Assembly (NCBI RefSeq): GCF_910592395.1
Contig: NC_088311.1
Coordinates: 18,416,501 to 18,480,500, forward strand
Length of the DNA stretch: 64,000 bases
From: Lineus longissimus
Lineage: Eukaryota > Nemertea > Pilidiophora > Heteronemertea > Lineidae
Direction: 5' to 3'
Positions 53,697 to 64,000 of the stretch are shown here, piece after piece. Each line of letters starts with the position of its first letter. The stretch's first letter is position 1. The notes below the pieces were generated by a model. That model did no database searches. It worked only from the letters and a program-made list of their open reading frames with translations, and was not told the DNA's origin. The translations under genes were made by a program, and so were the position numbers.

Positions 53697-56420
53697 ATGT
53701 CACACTTAGATCCGAAAGAGTTGGTAAAAATCGCAGTTACTGTCGTTGTAATAGGCCTATTCATCCTCGCAATGGTTTCATTAGATGTCCACCCATGGAT
53801 GATGCACGGATCTCAGTTTACAGGTGAGTTTTGATTCCTCGTATTCAATTCAAATTATTTTATATGGTTCATAATGAACTGCAACTACATGTAGTTTACA
53901 GTGTAAATGCACTGTGCGCCTACGAAGGCTCGTTTTCAGCAGTTATGGTTTAAGGAATTGGTACCGAGCTGGAGGTATTGGTTGTCTCACCCAAACCGCG
54001 AGGGTGGAGCTAAAATGTCGACCAAACCGAGGTGGACATTGTAGCCGAGGTTTTGGCCAATATTTTATCTCCACCCTAGCGGTTGTGGTGAGACAATCAA
54101 TACCGACAGTGAGGTATCAATTTCTATTCTGACCATCTCAAATTAGAAATCGAATAATGTGGTTTTCAAATGTTTTTGAAATGCTTCCATATTTTGCACC
54201 AACCCAAGCGGTTATGAGCTATAACCCATAACCGCTGAATTCAAAACGAGGTTTCATTGGCGCCTAGTGAATTTACACCGTAATGCGCGGTTCATTCTAA
54301 ACCCAGTTGTTTTAGAATAGGCAACCAAAACCGCTAAGGTCATGTAGGTTGGTGCAAAATACGGAATCAGTCAAAAAGTATTAAAATAGCATTATTCGTT
54401 GTTTAATATGATATGTTTTAGAATAGAAAGTGATACCTCGCTGTTGGTATTGATTGTCTTACCAAACCCACACGGGTGGAGCAAAAATGTTGACCAAAAC
54501 CGAGACGGAGCTCCATATTTGTAGTTTGGTGAGACAATAAATACTTCTAGTCGCTTGGCAGCGGGAAAGGCGTTTCTCAATACAGTCATTCCGATTCCAA
54601 TTCCACTTGGGAGAATTCAAATTTTAAAGGTTCTTCAAAACTGGGGACTTTCACGGTCAAAATCAGAGACTTTTTTCGAAAAAGTGCAGGGTCGTTTGCA
54701 CCCCCTGACATCGACTTGACTAACCCCCTGTACCCGCGACAAACATAATGAATTGAAATAGTAATATAGTTTTGGACAATGTGGACCCGGCTCTTACTTT
54801 TTTTGAAAATGATCATGTTTTTCCAACCCGTAATTTTTGTTAGCTGAATTTGTTGTATAAATTCGGAAAAACTAAGCAAGTACTCGTATAGTGCAGCCCA
54901 TACTGTCATAACTATACACCGACGTCATGCTGACAAATCACTGATTAACGAAATGGTAAATTATGTTGATATCTCAATTGCTCAACCTTAGTTTAAAGAT
55001 GTCATTTGGTACCTATCCTAGAACATAATTATACATGTACCTATTTTAACCATTTGTGTCAGTCTAGTTATATCGGAATGGCCTTTAATACGTGTCAATC
55101 TTTGAGTTTCCTTTTCCCTTTATTCCAGTTCCTAACATGACAGCATCTTTGAATCGAAATAATAAATCCAAAAGATCTGGCCCGGTCCAGCTGCAGGGAA
55201 AGACAACATCACCATCTTCCGTCTCACAAATGTACAACTCTACCATTTCTTCATTATCTGAGGTGCGTGTGTGATCAGCTTCTCTATGTCTCTGAACAAT
55301 TAGCGAAGGTGTATAATACAACCCCTAGACATAATACTGTAAAGGAACGCCTGAATAAAGTAAAGGAACATCTGGAATAATTCATAGGGCGTACAGTCAG
55401 CTGCTTTCCTGTGCAATTTAGTTGCTCCTCTGCACGACTGGTGGCTTCCTGGTGTTTTAAGGAGGACACTTATTCTCCTAATATACTTGCCATTAAAGAC
55501 CTACTGTGAGATTCAACCTACTATTATATTGACACATTCCATTTCAGGGAGAACTTCAGGATCAAGAGAGTATTAATGCAGAAAGAGTAAAGGAGATGAA
55601 CGATTACTGCAAGATCTTAGACAAAAATGAATCATTTTATAAAAACCTAGACATGCTAAAGGTCCCTCCAAGTCGTTTAGGTCATTTATACGTGAATGAC
55701 AAATATAAATTCATACACTGTATGATTCCGAAAATAGGGTGTACGAACTGGAAAAGGTTGTTTCTGGGATTAGCAGGCGTCAAGTCTCCGTTTGTGCGTC
55801 AGCTGTCTGTTCACCGGTCCCCCCGCGTTGCAAGGATGCGGTTAAGTAACTACACGCCAGACGAAATAGCATACAGGTTGCAGCATTATACCAAATCCAT
55901 TGCAGTCCGTGATCCTATGGAGCGAGTATTATCAGCATTTCGAAGTAAACTTAGTTCGCCAGGTAAACGGTCCTTCCATGAAAAATACGGGGCTGAAATT
56001 TTGCAAAAATATCATCCCGATTTGCCACAGTATGTTTTGGACAAAGGAATGGGTGTGACGTTTCAAGATTTTGTGCACCACCTCACACACCCGATGGATT
56101 TCCCGGATCTAAAGCCGTGGGTTAATATGAACCAACATTGGGAACGATACATTAAGTCATGTCATCCATGTTATGTGCGATATGATATTGTCGCCAAGTA
56201 CGAAACGCTAGCCGAAGACGTTAGGTTTATTCTGAAAAAGATCAAGGCTTCGGATGTGATATCATGGCCGGAGCGGAGCCTGCTCTATCACCAACGGCCA
56301 ACATCAGAACTTGTCTCCGAGGCAATTAAAAACATTTCATCTCAGGATATGATGGCTTTTCGGGCTCTCTATTACAATGATTATAAAATGTTTGGGTATA
56401 AATTTCACAGCCACGGATAG
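53697..56420 (+). CDS. Golgi carbohydrate sulfotransferase, HNK-1/CHST8-14 type
   Basis: Exons 53697-53823, 55129-55262, 55548-56420; phases 1 and 0 agree; 377 aa, typical for the family. The N-terminus MSHLDPKELVK is followed by a hydrophobic IAVTVVVIGLFILAMVSL (about residues 12-29), a type II signal anchor. A Ser/Asn-rich stem follows with N-glycosylation sites (NMT, NST). The catalytic domain has the PAPS 5'-phosphosulfate loop IPKIGCTNWKR (residues 147-157). The 3'-phosphate site is AVRDPMERVLSAFRSK (206-221). YDIVAKYETLAEDV and the C-terminal YYNDYKMFGYKF follow. These match Sulfotransfer_2 (PF03567), enzymes that move sulfate from PAPS to GalNAc, GlcA or chondroitin/dermatan in the Golgi. 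The exact acceptor cannot be told. Almost the whole catalytic domain is in one exon. The first intron holds three fold-back repeats. Confidence 0.9.
53969..54110. repeat. fold-back repeat 1
   Basis: AGGTATTGGTTGTCTCACCC, then AAACCGCGAGGGTGGAG (about 53972-54011) pairs with CTCCACCCTAGCGGTTGTGG, then TGAGACAATCAATACC (about 54068-54105). A diverged second copy is at 54420-54560. In the first sulfotransferase intron. Confidence 0.7.
54187..54364. mobile_element. 178-bp hairpin element
   Basis: CCATATTTTGCACCAACC at 54187 pairs with GGTTGGTGCAAAATACGG ending at 54364. The inside has AAGCGGTTATGAGCTATAAC, CATAACCGCTGAATTC and AACCGCT words. It lies between the two copies of the other fold-back repeat. 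Confidence 0.7.
54420..54560. repeat. fold-back repeat 2 (diverged copy)
   Basis: Contains GATACCTCGCTGTTGGTATT, GATTGTCTTACCAAACCCAC, CGGGTGGAGCAAAAATGTTG and TTTGGTGAGACAATAAATAC, matching the 53.97-54.11 kb copy. Confidence 0.6.
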
Positions 56421-57486
56421 CACAATGTATCCCAGCCAATCCTTTAGACTTTTGACCAAAATTATATACCTCCAAGAAAGTAGGCCAGTTCTGGTGTAAC
56501 TATTGTATGGGGAGAGCATCGCCATATATTAGTTTGGAGAGGTTCAGATTTCGACTCCGAGAACGAAAACGAGGAAGCATTTTGACGACGGATATCGCGA
56601 TGCCTGCTGCCAGAAGTGAAACGAAACGGTGTGTGTGTTTAATGTCTTGTATGCCTTGAAAAACTGACACAAAACAATCAATTTGACCTGTAGACCTCGA
56701 CCAGAGAAAACAACACCCCGTTTTCGTTTTCGAATCTTGATCTTTACCTTTCTTTTAGCGCAATACCAAAGTTAGTGTGACATTGAGTTCCACAACAGAT
56801 GGGTTCAGCGGTCGCTCACACTACATTTGCTTGGAAGTGTACGCAGGTTTGAAGAAGAATACACAGAAGTGGTGAGCGGTACCCAGCAGCAGATCAGCCG
56901 GGACAGATTACAGTCAATGGTACATGTATATATCATACATCGAGTCTAACATTTTAAGGGAAGTCACCACTTTTAAAACGACGGTATCACGAGCATTTTT
57001 ACATACATGTATGTACCTCAGAATGTATACAGTCACAATATTGCCTTGAATTGACAAACACCCCGCCCGACGATTCGGTCTAAGCAGCATGTAAGTTCAT
57101 GTCGGGTACCATTCAGGAAAATAAAAAATAACTTGCGTATAGAAACTGAAAATGTTAAGCGATCGCAGCGACGTCTCCTGTGTGGCAATGTGCATTGGGC
57201 ATGTTCGTGATTTCGACCAACGCCACGATTGACAGAAGTCAGAACAAATTGTACAGATAGTGTTACCGGTTGCGCATGCGCTAACAACAGTGTGCAAGCA
57301 CAATGCGCAAGCGCAACCGGATACAAAATAATTTCTGCAAGTTCTGTCGATCGCAGTGTTGACGCAAAATCCTCAAAGGAGTATATCTTGCGATGGGAAA
57401 AATGGAGACTTCTACGAGTTCTATGAAAAGATGGAAGCACTCAATGCTTTGTATTTACACATAACGTCGTTTCGGTAAAACTGTGG
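56421..57486. other. intergenic between convergent genes
   Basis: 3' flanks of the sulfotransferase (+) and the small membrane protein (-). An AATAAA-like run near 57118 is the only polyadenylation candidate seen. A dyad TTGCGCATGCGCTAAC / GCGCAAGCGCAACC lies around 57269-57319. No gene. Confidence 0.35.
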
Positions 57487-57831
57487 TCATACGGTTTCAT
57501 TTGGCATTTGGTCCAATAAGTATCCATCCTTCACACCCCGCATCCTCTTTATACTCAATCTCAGCAACGATTTACTCTCCTCCAAAAGTTTCTTGTTGTC
57601 CCGATAGTCGTCGCTGTAATAGTCCTTGCCCGGCGGTGTTGCATAGCGTCGGCGTTTCAACTGAATCGTCACAAGAATTGCAATAATTATCACATAGAGA
57701 CCGATAATTGAGAATGAATATACGTAGGCTGAGCCACCGCTGTCACCAAGTTGGTTGATGGACGAGGACATGTTAGTCCGCCAAGGGATGTACTCCAATC
57801 CCACTTGGGTGTAGTTCCCGTACTGCCTCAT
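57487..57831 (-). CDS. small single-span membrane protein, KCNE-like layout
   Basis: The first ATG is at 57831 and stop TGA at 57487-57489; 114 aa. The frame stays open a few codons further upstream but without another ATG. The N-terminal 35 residues have two N-glycosylation sites (NYT at 6, NMS at 20). Residues about 36-58 (YVYSFSIIGLYVIIIAILVT) form one membrane span. A strongly basic KRRRY, a YYSDDY segment and LLEESKSLLRLSIKR follow. Size, glycosylated outside, single span, basic juxtamembrane stretch and a charged helix resemble KCNE beta-subunits of voltage-gated K+ channels (RRE.S.DP..Y and LEESK in some). I cannot confirm homology; it could be an unrelated single-pass protein. Upstream exons may exist. 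Confidence 0.5.
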   Translation of the reverse strand: MRQYGNYTQVGLEYIPWRTNMSSSINQLGDSGGSAYVYSFSIIGLYVIIIAILVTIQLKRRRYATPPGKDYYSDDYRDNKKLLEESKSLLRLSIKRMRGVKDGYLLDQMPNETV

Positions 57832-58849
57832 TTTCGTCAATTTATTCAACCATAACTAATCACAACACAATTTGCAACATCCGAAGGGAGTTGATTGGCA
57901 GCTTTCTAATAACCATGGTCCTGACAGAATCATTCGTGTTCAAGCGGGTGCTAGAGAGAAAAGTACACCACAACGGCAGCAATCATCCTAATATCTAAAT
58001 GAACTATGATATATTCTAGCATCAAGACGTCTTTCTGATCAGACAAGCTTTACATCTTCCTGATGAGATCAAGCGCTCGTTCGACATATCGCACTGACGC
58101 TGTTTCCCTATCCATCACTGTTGTCCATCATTGTTGAAAAGAGTATGGGAAGAGCTGAAATGTGAAACAAATGTAGATGTCACGTTTTTTAATTGATGAT
58201 AAAAATCCCTAAGAACATAACTAAAGCTGAAAGCATGGCCATTTTTAGCCCGACATAGTCTTCGACTAGTCACAAGAATGGCCTAATTCAAGATGTTATC
58301 ATTCTGATGTTTTTTTACGCTCCTAATTGATTGGTTGAATATACGCAAGCCACTCAATACGTCTTCGCGAGATAATGCGACATCGAATGAGCTTTGCAAA
58401 GTTCTAGATCTCGATTTGCACAACTTTGTTATCTACACTAATGAAAATCAGCCTGTTGCAATCAACGTCAGAGTCTTCTGATAGTATCCGGGTAATGTCG
58501 TTTACGAGATAATGTAATCCAAGACAAGATCACGGAATCGTCAAAAGCTGGGTACACGTAATTTGATGAGTCATCAATAATGTCAAAGGCGGCGTGCACG
58601 TAATCTGATGACGGCGCTGTCTAATGAAATCCGCAAGCACAGCCACAAATAGATTTTGTATGCAGCAATCTGCCTTCCTGGTGACGGTTTGACAGATTCC
58701 CGGTATCCAATCAACTGCTGGGCCACCTACCAATCTTTAGTGTTGATCAAATTCCAACAGTTTCGTTAAACATTTTTCAAGCGTGAAATCGGGAATCAAG
58801 TTCGATCATTCAACCCGATTTCCGACAGACGCCCTCCTTCCTGACCTGG
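57832..58849. other. upstream flank of the small membrane protein gene
   Basis: No exon recognised. GTGATGAGTCATCA-like and CACGTAATYTGATGA words recur at 58554-58615 as a short local duplication. Otherwise unstructured. Confidence 0.35.
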
Positions 58850-59560
58850 CAGAGGTTCGTTGTTCCCACCACTAAACCGAACCAGAAACAGAGACTATGC
58901 TCTTTTGATACTCTGGATTACTGTTCAACCAAACCATACAACACAGAGACGCATTCAATTACTCTAACCAGACACTGAGTCTTACAAAAGAAGAGTCAGG
59001 CATCTACGGAACGAAAGTTTCAACATCAAAGCCAACGCCAACTTCGAAAGACGTGCACTTGGACAGAGCTCTCTCAGGCCAACTCCGCACAACTGGAACT
59101 TAGACAAATTCTTCGATCAGCTGAACAAATCAAACGCTCCGTTTTAAAGCGAACGCTAGCATCAAATTTACTGATTTCTATACAACACTTTAGACATATA
59201 CATGTACGTACATGTAGTGTCAAAGACAACATTGATATGAAAAACGACATGTTTCGTCTTTTATTAGAGAGTCTCTGCTCTAACTGTTCAACTGAGTCAA
59301 AAAAGCTGTGACGAATAATGCTGTGACGCTCACTGTTCACCCAAACATTGCAAAAGTAGAGACAAATTCAGTTACCTTCACTGTTCATCCGAACCAAAAT
59401 CAAAGACCAATTCAAAAACTTGAGCCAAAAGCGAGACCAATGCTGTTCCCCCCATGGTGAGTTATAATGGAACCCAAAGCAGAGACAACTGTTGTTACTT
59501 TAACAGTTCTCAACCAAACCGAAAACAACGACAGATTCGAGTTAAAATGGAAACAGTGGG
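58850..59560. repeat. degenerate tandem repeat with CCAAACC...AGAGAC motif
   Basis: Words such as AACCGAACCAGAAACAGAGA, CAACCAAACCATACAACACA, GAACCCAAAGCAGAGACAAC and CAACCAAACCGAAAACAACG recur every roughly 55-90 bp. The flanks include TTACTGTTCA / TCACTGTTCA. Copies are too diverged to fix a unit length. No coding frame spans it. Confidence 0.45.
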
Positions 59561-62500
59561 TATCATTCAGCCGAGTATCCCTAGGGTTGGTTGGCATCTA
59601 ATTTAGATAGAAGCGTGATAGCTCACTATCAGGAAGGATTTATTCCATTAAGGTCCGAGGAATAAACTGAAGGGCTGGTGGCGTGCAGCTCTGGATGGCT
59701 ATGTCAGTGTGCCGGTAAGACAGCCGGGGGCCTGTGCAGACTCACTTCTCGTCGTAATATTTTCCTCATCAGTTTATCATTGATACGGTGTAATCTGAAA
59801 AATATTCAAAAAGTGTGACTTAGAAGAAACATCGAGTCAGTAATAGAAGGTGTTGATTTTTCAAAAAAGGATTACTCTTAGACTTTGAATAACTCCCAAA
59901 ATATTGATCTGAGATGAACCTACTCTCCACTACATGCAGCCGAGATGAAACTGTTTTGTTTATGAGAAAATGTAAATGCATGCTTAATGTGCAATAACAC
60001 ATGCATAATGAAACATACTGAAAACACAAATCTCCGCTACATAAGACAAAACTTTGGTAAACATCAAATCAACAATTTTGGAGTTATTGAAAATCAAAAG
60101 TATTTTTGTAAACACCAGGTATGCGAGAAAGGCTGCAGGATGCACTGAAATAAAAATATGAAGAACATCTGTCAAGCAAGAGTATCTGAATAACGTAAGA
60201 GAAAAACAGAAGATACTCTAAGAAATACGACCTGTCTGAAAGTTGGGTCGGGCCTAGTTATACAAAGTCAACTATCTCGCGCCCATACCAATGCGCCAAT
60301 TCTACGGATTGTATCTCCCGCACATGGACTAATCTGATTAATTTTTCCAAGCAATACAAGCACAACGGAAAAGACTATACCCTCTCGCAAACGTTATTGC
60401 TCGGTTTATTGAGTACGGCTGATTATTGCGATATTGTGCGATACGACTCAAAGGAGTAATGACACCATCAATGAAATATGATACAAGAGAAACAAATGAA
60501 TGGATGACGCTGATGATGTTTAAACTATTTTTAACATCTTTACAATGACAAGCACGCAATATCCGAATATACATGATTCATATGTACGGTGGCCCGTAAC
60601 GTCGTGCTTTTTTTCTAAGCTACTTTTAACATTTTTCTCGAATTACCTCCCAGTGGAAATTATACCAATCGCGTCGGAAACCATATTACCGCAGCACATC
60701 CAGTCGCCAATTACTGTATCGTCGTACGGTATGTCGGCAATATTCACACTTGCTCGAGATATTTTCATCACCATACATGTATAGGTCAAACCAGAAAAAG
60801 TTCCCTTACTGCGCACATCACGTGGACACTATCAATAGTACGACGTCGATCCCCCCGAGTTCTGCCTATAATCACAATTAAGATATTCATACATGTCATA
60901 TTGCGAAGAGATAAAATTCCCCAACTTCGCTTTTCAAATGAAGGCTGCCAATTCGATCCCCTAAATTCTGCCTATGGCCGCCCTTTAGTTTTGCCAACAC
61001 TGCCAATAGCGAACAAGTCGTGATCGTATGTTATACTCGTGCCAGGGCTCTTATCTGTGAGGCATTTATCCAAGAAATTCACGGATGCATTCTAATGGAT
61101 ACCAATAGCTCTCCACTCTTGGCCAATGTGGATTGTTGTGCACTTATCAGAGCATTCTCCCCGCGTATGATCCATATTGGAAAGACTATTGGCAATTTGG
61201 AAGAATACATTAGAGGCGATAAATCTTTGAAGGTAATAGGGATTCCACCCTTCGATGATCAATGGAAGAGGTAGAGGATGGATTGTTGGCGGTTCTATTG
61301 AGTGTTTTTATGGTTGAACTCGTTTAGATGGACGAAAAGGTTTGTTCATCAATTTCAAGTAACAGGCCACCCATGCAGGAGGATGTGTAAACAAGACGTT
61401 CGGCGCGTGAAGAGGTTTTATATATGAGTCAAGTCCAAGATTTAACACCTGACACGCTTTGTAATAAAGGTTTTTGATGTTTTGGAAAGCCTTTATGATT
61501 TTTCGACTATCACAACTGAGCACAACGTAGAAGTTTTTCAGTGAAGTGACTTAAACCCAAATAGGGTTTTTTATTTTACTCAAAGACCTCTATTGGGTGT
61601 CTATTTCTGTTGGTCGAAAACCATTTAAGGATTTCAAAAGCTCAAAAACCTACTTTTCTAAGAGTGTAATTAACGTTAGAGATCACGTTGGAGACACTGC
61701 TGGCACAATTTGTATGTGTTATCACAACTAATGTAACATGGACAGCCAACACAATATGATTTTGCCTTTACATATTAAAAGGTGAATGATTATATTTTTC
61801 GCTCACTTGTTGAGAAAGCCGATGTGGCAAGAACCCAAGTAAACTGCTATGATTCCTCCCTGAACTGGCTAATCATTCGTAACATTTGACTAACTAACCG
61901 ATCAGGATTGATGGGTTTACGATGTGCTGTCAATTATGTTTCAGTGCCCATTGTCATCAATAACGATTCGTTGGTGATGATGACGACAGTATCGAGATAG
62001 AGGAGTGACGAGATAGCTATGGTTGTCATAGGCGTATTGAGGACTGTGGAAGAGGGTGCAAGAGTCCCCTTTTACTTGAAAAATAGTGATCATTTAACTC
62101 CCCAGTGCTAAAAAGGACATCTTTGATATTGACCACGAAAATCCCTTAATTTTTCGACGACATTCCTCCTCGGGCACAACGACACCCCCTCAAGAAGGCA
62201 TGGCTACTTTTTACATTTTCTCGGGCGGTGAAAACACACCTTTCAGTTAGCTAGATTTGGCCTGATGAACATGTGGGCAGTAGGGGCCGCAATAGGGTTC
62301 TATTCTGAAACTTGCGTATGAGGTGATGATCCATCTATGGCTTTAGGAATTGCTCGTAGGAAATTCGCTTTAAGTTTTCAAATTTCTGATTGAACGGAGA
62401 ATGCCTTTAAAAAAAATTCGCGGCCAGCTGCCTCTTGCTGGCACAGAACGGCCATCGATTCTTATCGTTGCCATAAATAAGTCATTTCATACAATTATCG

Positions 62501-62841
62501 ATCGAATTATTCCCAGATTTTATCGTCTCACTTTCCCCGGGGACCGAAGAGAAATGGCGAACGCCGACTTTAATGCAAAAGCGTATCTTCTGTCAAATGT
62601 GATGGCTATATATTAGAAACCTCTGTGGAAATAGTTCATCCTCGAAACTGATAATCGCATTCAGCCGCCCATTCATCATGGTCCAATACATTCGTTTGTG
62701 ATGATTCGATTTGCCTGCGCGAGGAAATAGCTTCTGGCATTCAAGCCATCAGATGGTTCGCGTTTCATGGTTTGCATGATTGCTGGCATGGGCTGTCGGA
62801 CTCCCGACAGCCAAATGGGAAATGGCTCCTTGGGGCATACA
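59561..62841. other. gene-less stretch
   Basis: AT-rich DNA. Open frames at 61020-61274 and 62401-62616 are short, lack motifs and have no neighbouring splice-compatible exon. No RNA gene or element recognised. Confidence 0.4.
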
Positions 62842-63111
62842 TCCGACTTTTCTCTGAAAGGTCGGATTTCTAAAAAAAACTGTGAAAAATACCAGGGCTT
62901 CCTAAAATAGGGCAAGAAAGATCAAAGGCCTATTATATGCTGAATAGGGTTAATGAGGTATGAGTCAAACACTCAGAGTGACCCTAAGTGTAAATACGAT
63001 TTAGCTCACTTAATTAGGTCATCTCATTGTTTATCTTTAATGCCCTTTTTTGGAAGCCCTGGTATTTTTCACAGGTTTTGTATAAATCTTACCTTTCAGG
63101 GAAAAGTCGGA
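62842..63111. mobile_element. 270-bp hairpin element with about 70-bp arms
   Basis: The left arm 62842-62913 (TCCGACTTTTCTCTGAAAGG, then CTGTGAAAAATACCAGGGCT, TCC) is the near reverse complement of the right arm 63043-63111 (AAGCCCTGGTATTTTTCACA, then ACCTTTCAGGGAAAAGTCGG). The loop is about 130 bp. A further TCGGA-rich tail (ATAGAGTCGGACTTTTGTCG) follows the right arm. No transposase. Confidence 0.75.
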
Positions 63112-64000
63112 TAGAGTCGGACTTTTGTCGGATAAATCAGGAAAAAATAAGAAACCGTTAAGAAGTCAGAAACAGCCTCTTATTAGTAAACCATCATGAT
63201 CAGAAGTCCTTGGTAAGCAAAGTTTAAGAACTTTCATATTTTCTTTGCAATCCTAACTTAATCCTTGAATCGTTCAAGATACACGAGATCTGACTCATCC
63301 GAATATCGGACTGCAAAATTAAATTTGATATTAGTTATTCAAAACCCTGAGCGTCTCAATTCAATTATCCTATAAACTGATAAAAGCATGTGGCGTGATC
63401 GAATTAAATAATCGTTATGGAGACGCCCTAGAGGGTATATAGGCAGACATGGGGAGCCTAGGGACCAGAGGCTGCCATGCATGTAAACTGCCTAGGGAAT
63501 TTTTCTGTCATAAAATACCATCGGTTTTATAGTTCATTTAAAGACTCCGTTTTCATGTACATGTATATTTGCTTATAACGGAAGAGTCCGCCCGCACTGA
63601 GACCGGGTCGTTTTTTTAGTGTCAAAATGAGGTATCAAAGCACAAAACTACGTGTTCTATATCCTTTTGCAAATTTTCGTCATGACCAGCCATAGAACAC
63701 TCATGATCGATAAGTTAATAGCCAAACATGGTGTACTGTGAATCCTTTTTGATGGTAAGTGTTTAAATGAGACATTATCAGTGACACCTGAGGTAGTTTT
63801 GGCCCGATATTATTGCTAACATCTGACTGGTTGTCGTTCAAATGATGTCATCATTTCAAAATTGTCCGTAAATAAAGGTATTTTGTACTAAAAAACCAGT
63901 CAATGAAAACGATGATTTCACGAAATGTTTTGACATCATTCTGGGCTGCATGGTCTACAAAAACGTAATGAGTAACATACCGGATCGGTCGAGCACCGGA
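63112..64000. other. gene-less end of window
   Basis: No exon, RNA gene or repeat family recognised. Confidence 0.4.

Noticed and set aside
1-64000. CRISPR arrays, operons, riboswitches or bacterial-type promoters
   Set aside because: The DNA is intron-containing animal sequence; the only regular array is the directly contiguous 12-mer, which has no spacers.

Overview
The window is animal nuclear DNA. Genes are split by GT-AG introns whose phases agree from exon to exon, and protein families are metazoan (CCP/sushi, EGF-like, fucolectin-like, SLC6, HNK-1-type sulfotransferase). Repeats are dense, base composition is AT-rich, and TACATGTA- and TAGGCCTA-like words are frequent. By eye this suggests a marine invertebrate, perhaps an echinoderm or hemichordate, less likely a lophotrochozoan. 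The species cannot be fixed from sequence alone.

Layout. (1) About 0.76-11.8 kb, + strand: a 5'-incomplete receptor-like gene. It encodes the end of a fucolectin-like (FTP) domain, an EGF-like module, 14 intact CCP modules, a stalk, one membrane span and a tail with an NPLY motif. The CCP exons form a nested tandem array, with decayed exons at its edges. A second stalk/membrane/tail set lies at 14.1-15.9 kb. (2) About 17-25 kb: no host gene recognised. A unit of roughly 1-1.4 kb occurs in three tandem, divergent copies. A 1 kb inverted-repeat element lies between two copies, and a pogo/Tigger-like transposon with perfect 30-bp ends but a broken transposase sits inside one. (3) About 25.5-27.2 kb, + strand: an intact 410-codon ORF of unknown function, possibly with an upstream exon. 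(4) About 27.5-30.4 kb: nested non-autonomous elements. (5) 30.5-43.0 kb, - strand: a complete 13-exon SLC6 Na+/Cl- symporter gene (641 aa). Its introns hold several MITEs and two arrays of a 12-bp repeat that is perfectly alternating purine/pyrimidine. (6) 46.2-50.7 kb, - strand: a six-exon methyltransferase-like gene of the rhamnosyl O-methyltransferase/CmcI type (287 aa). (7) 53.7-56.4 kb, + strand: a three-exon type II membrane sulfotransferase (377 aa). (8) 57.5-57.8 kb, - strand: a small single-span membrane protein, weakly KCNE-like. (9) 57.9-64 kb: no gene recognised; repeats only.

The genes do not form one obvious pathway. The CCP gene looks like a surface recognition or adhesion receptor, the SLC6 gene a plasma-membrane amino-acid transporter, and the sulfotransferase a Golgi enzyme. 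What stands out is structural: higher-order duplication of coding exons, duplicated 3' receptor modules, and many hairpin or TIR elements that explain most of the non-coding DNA. All exon models are hand-built from splice sites, frame and family motifs, and have no transcript support here.
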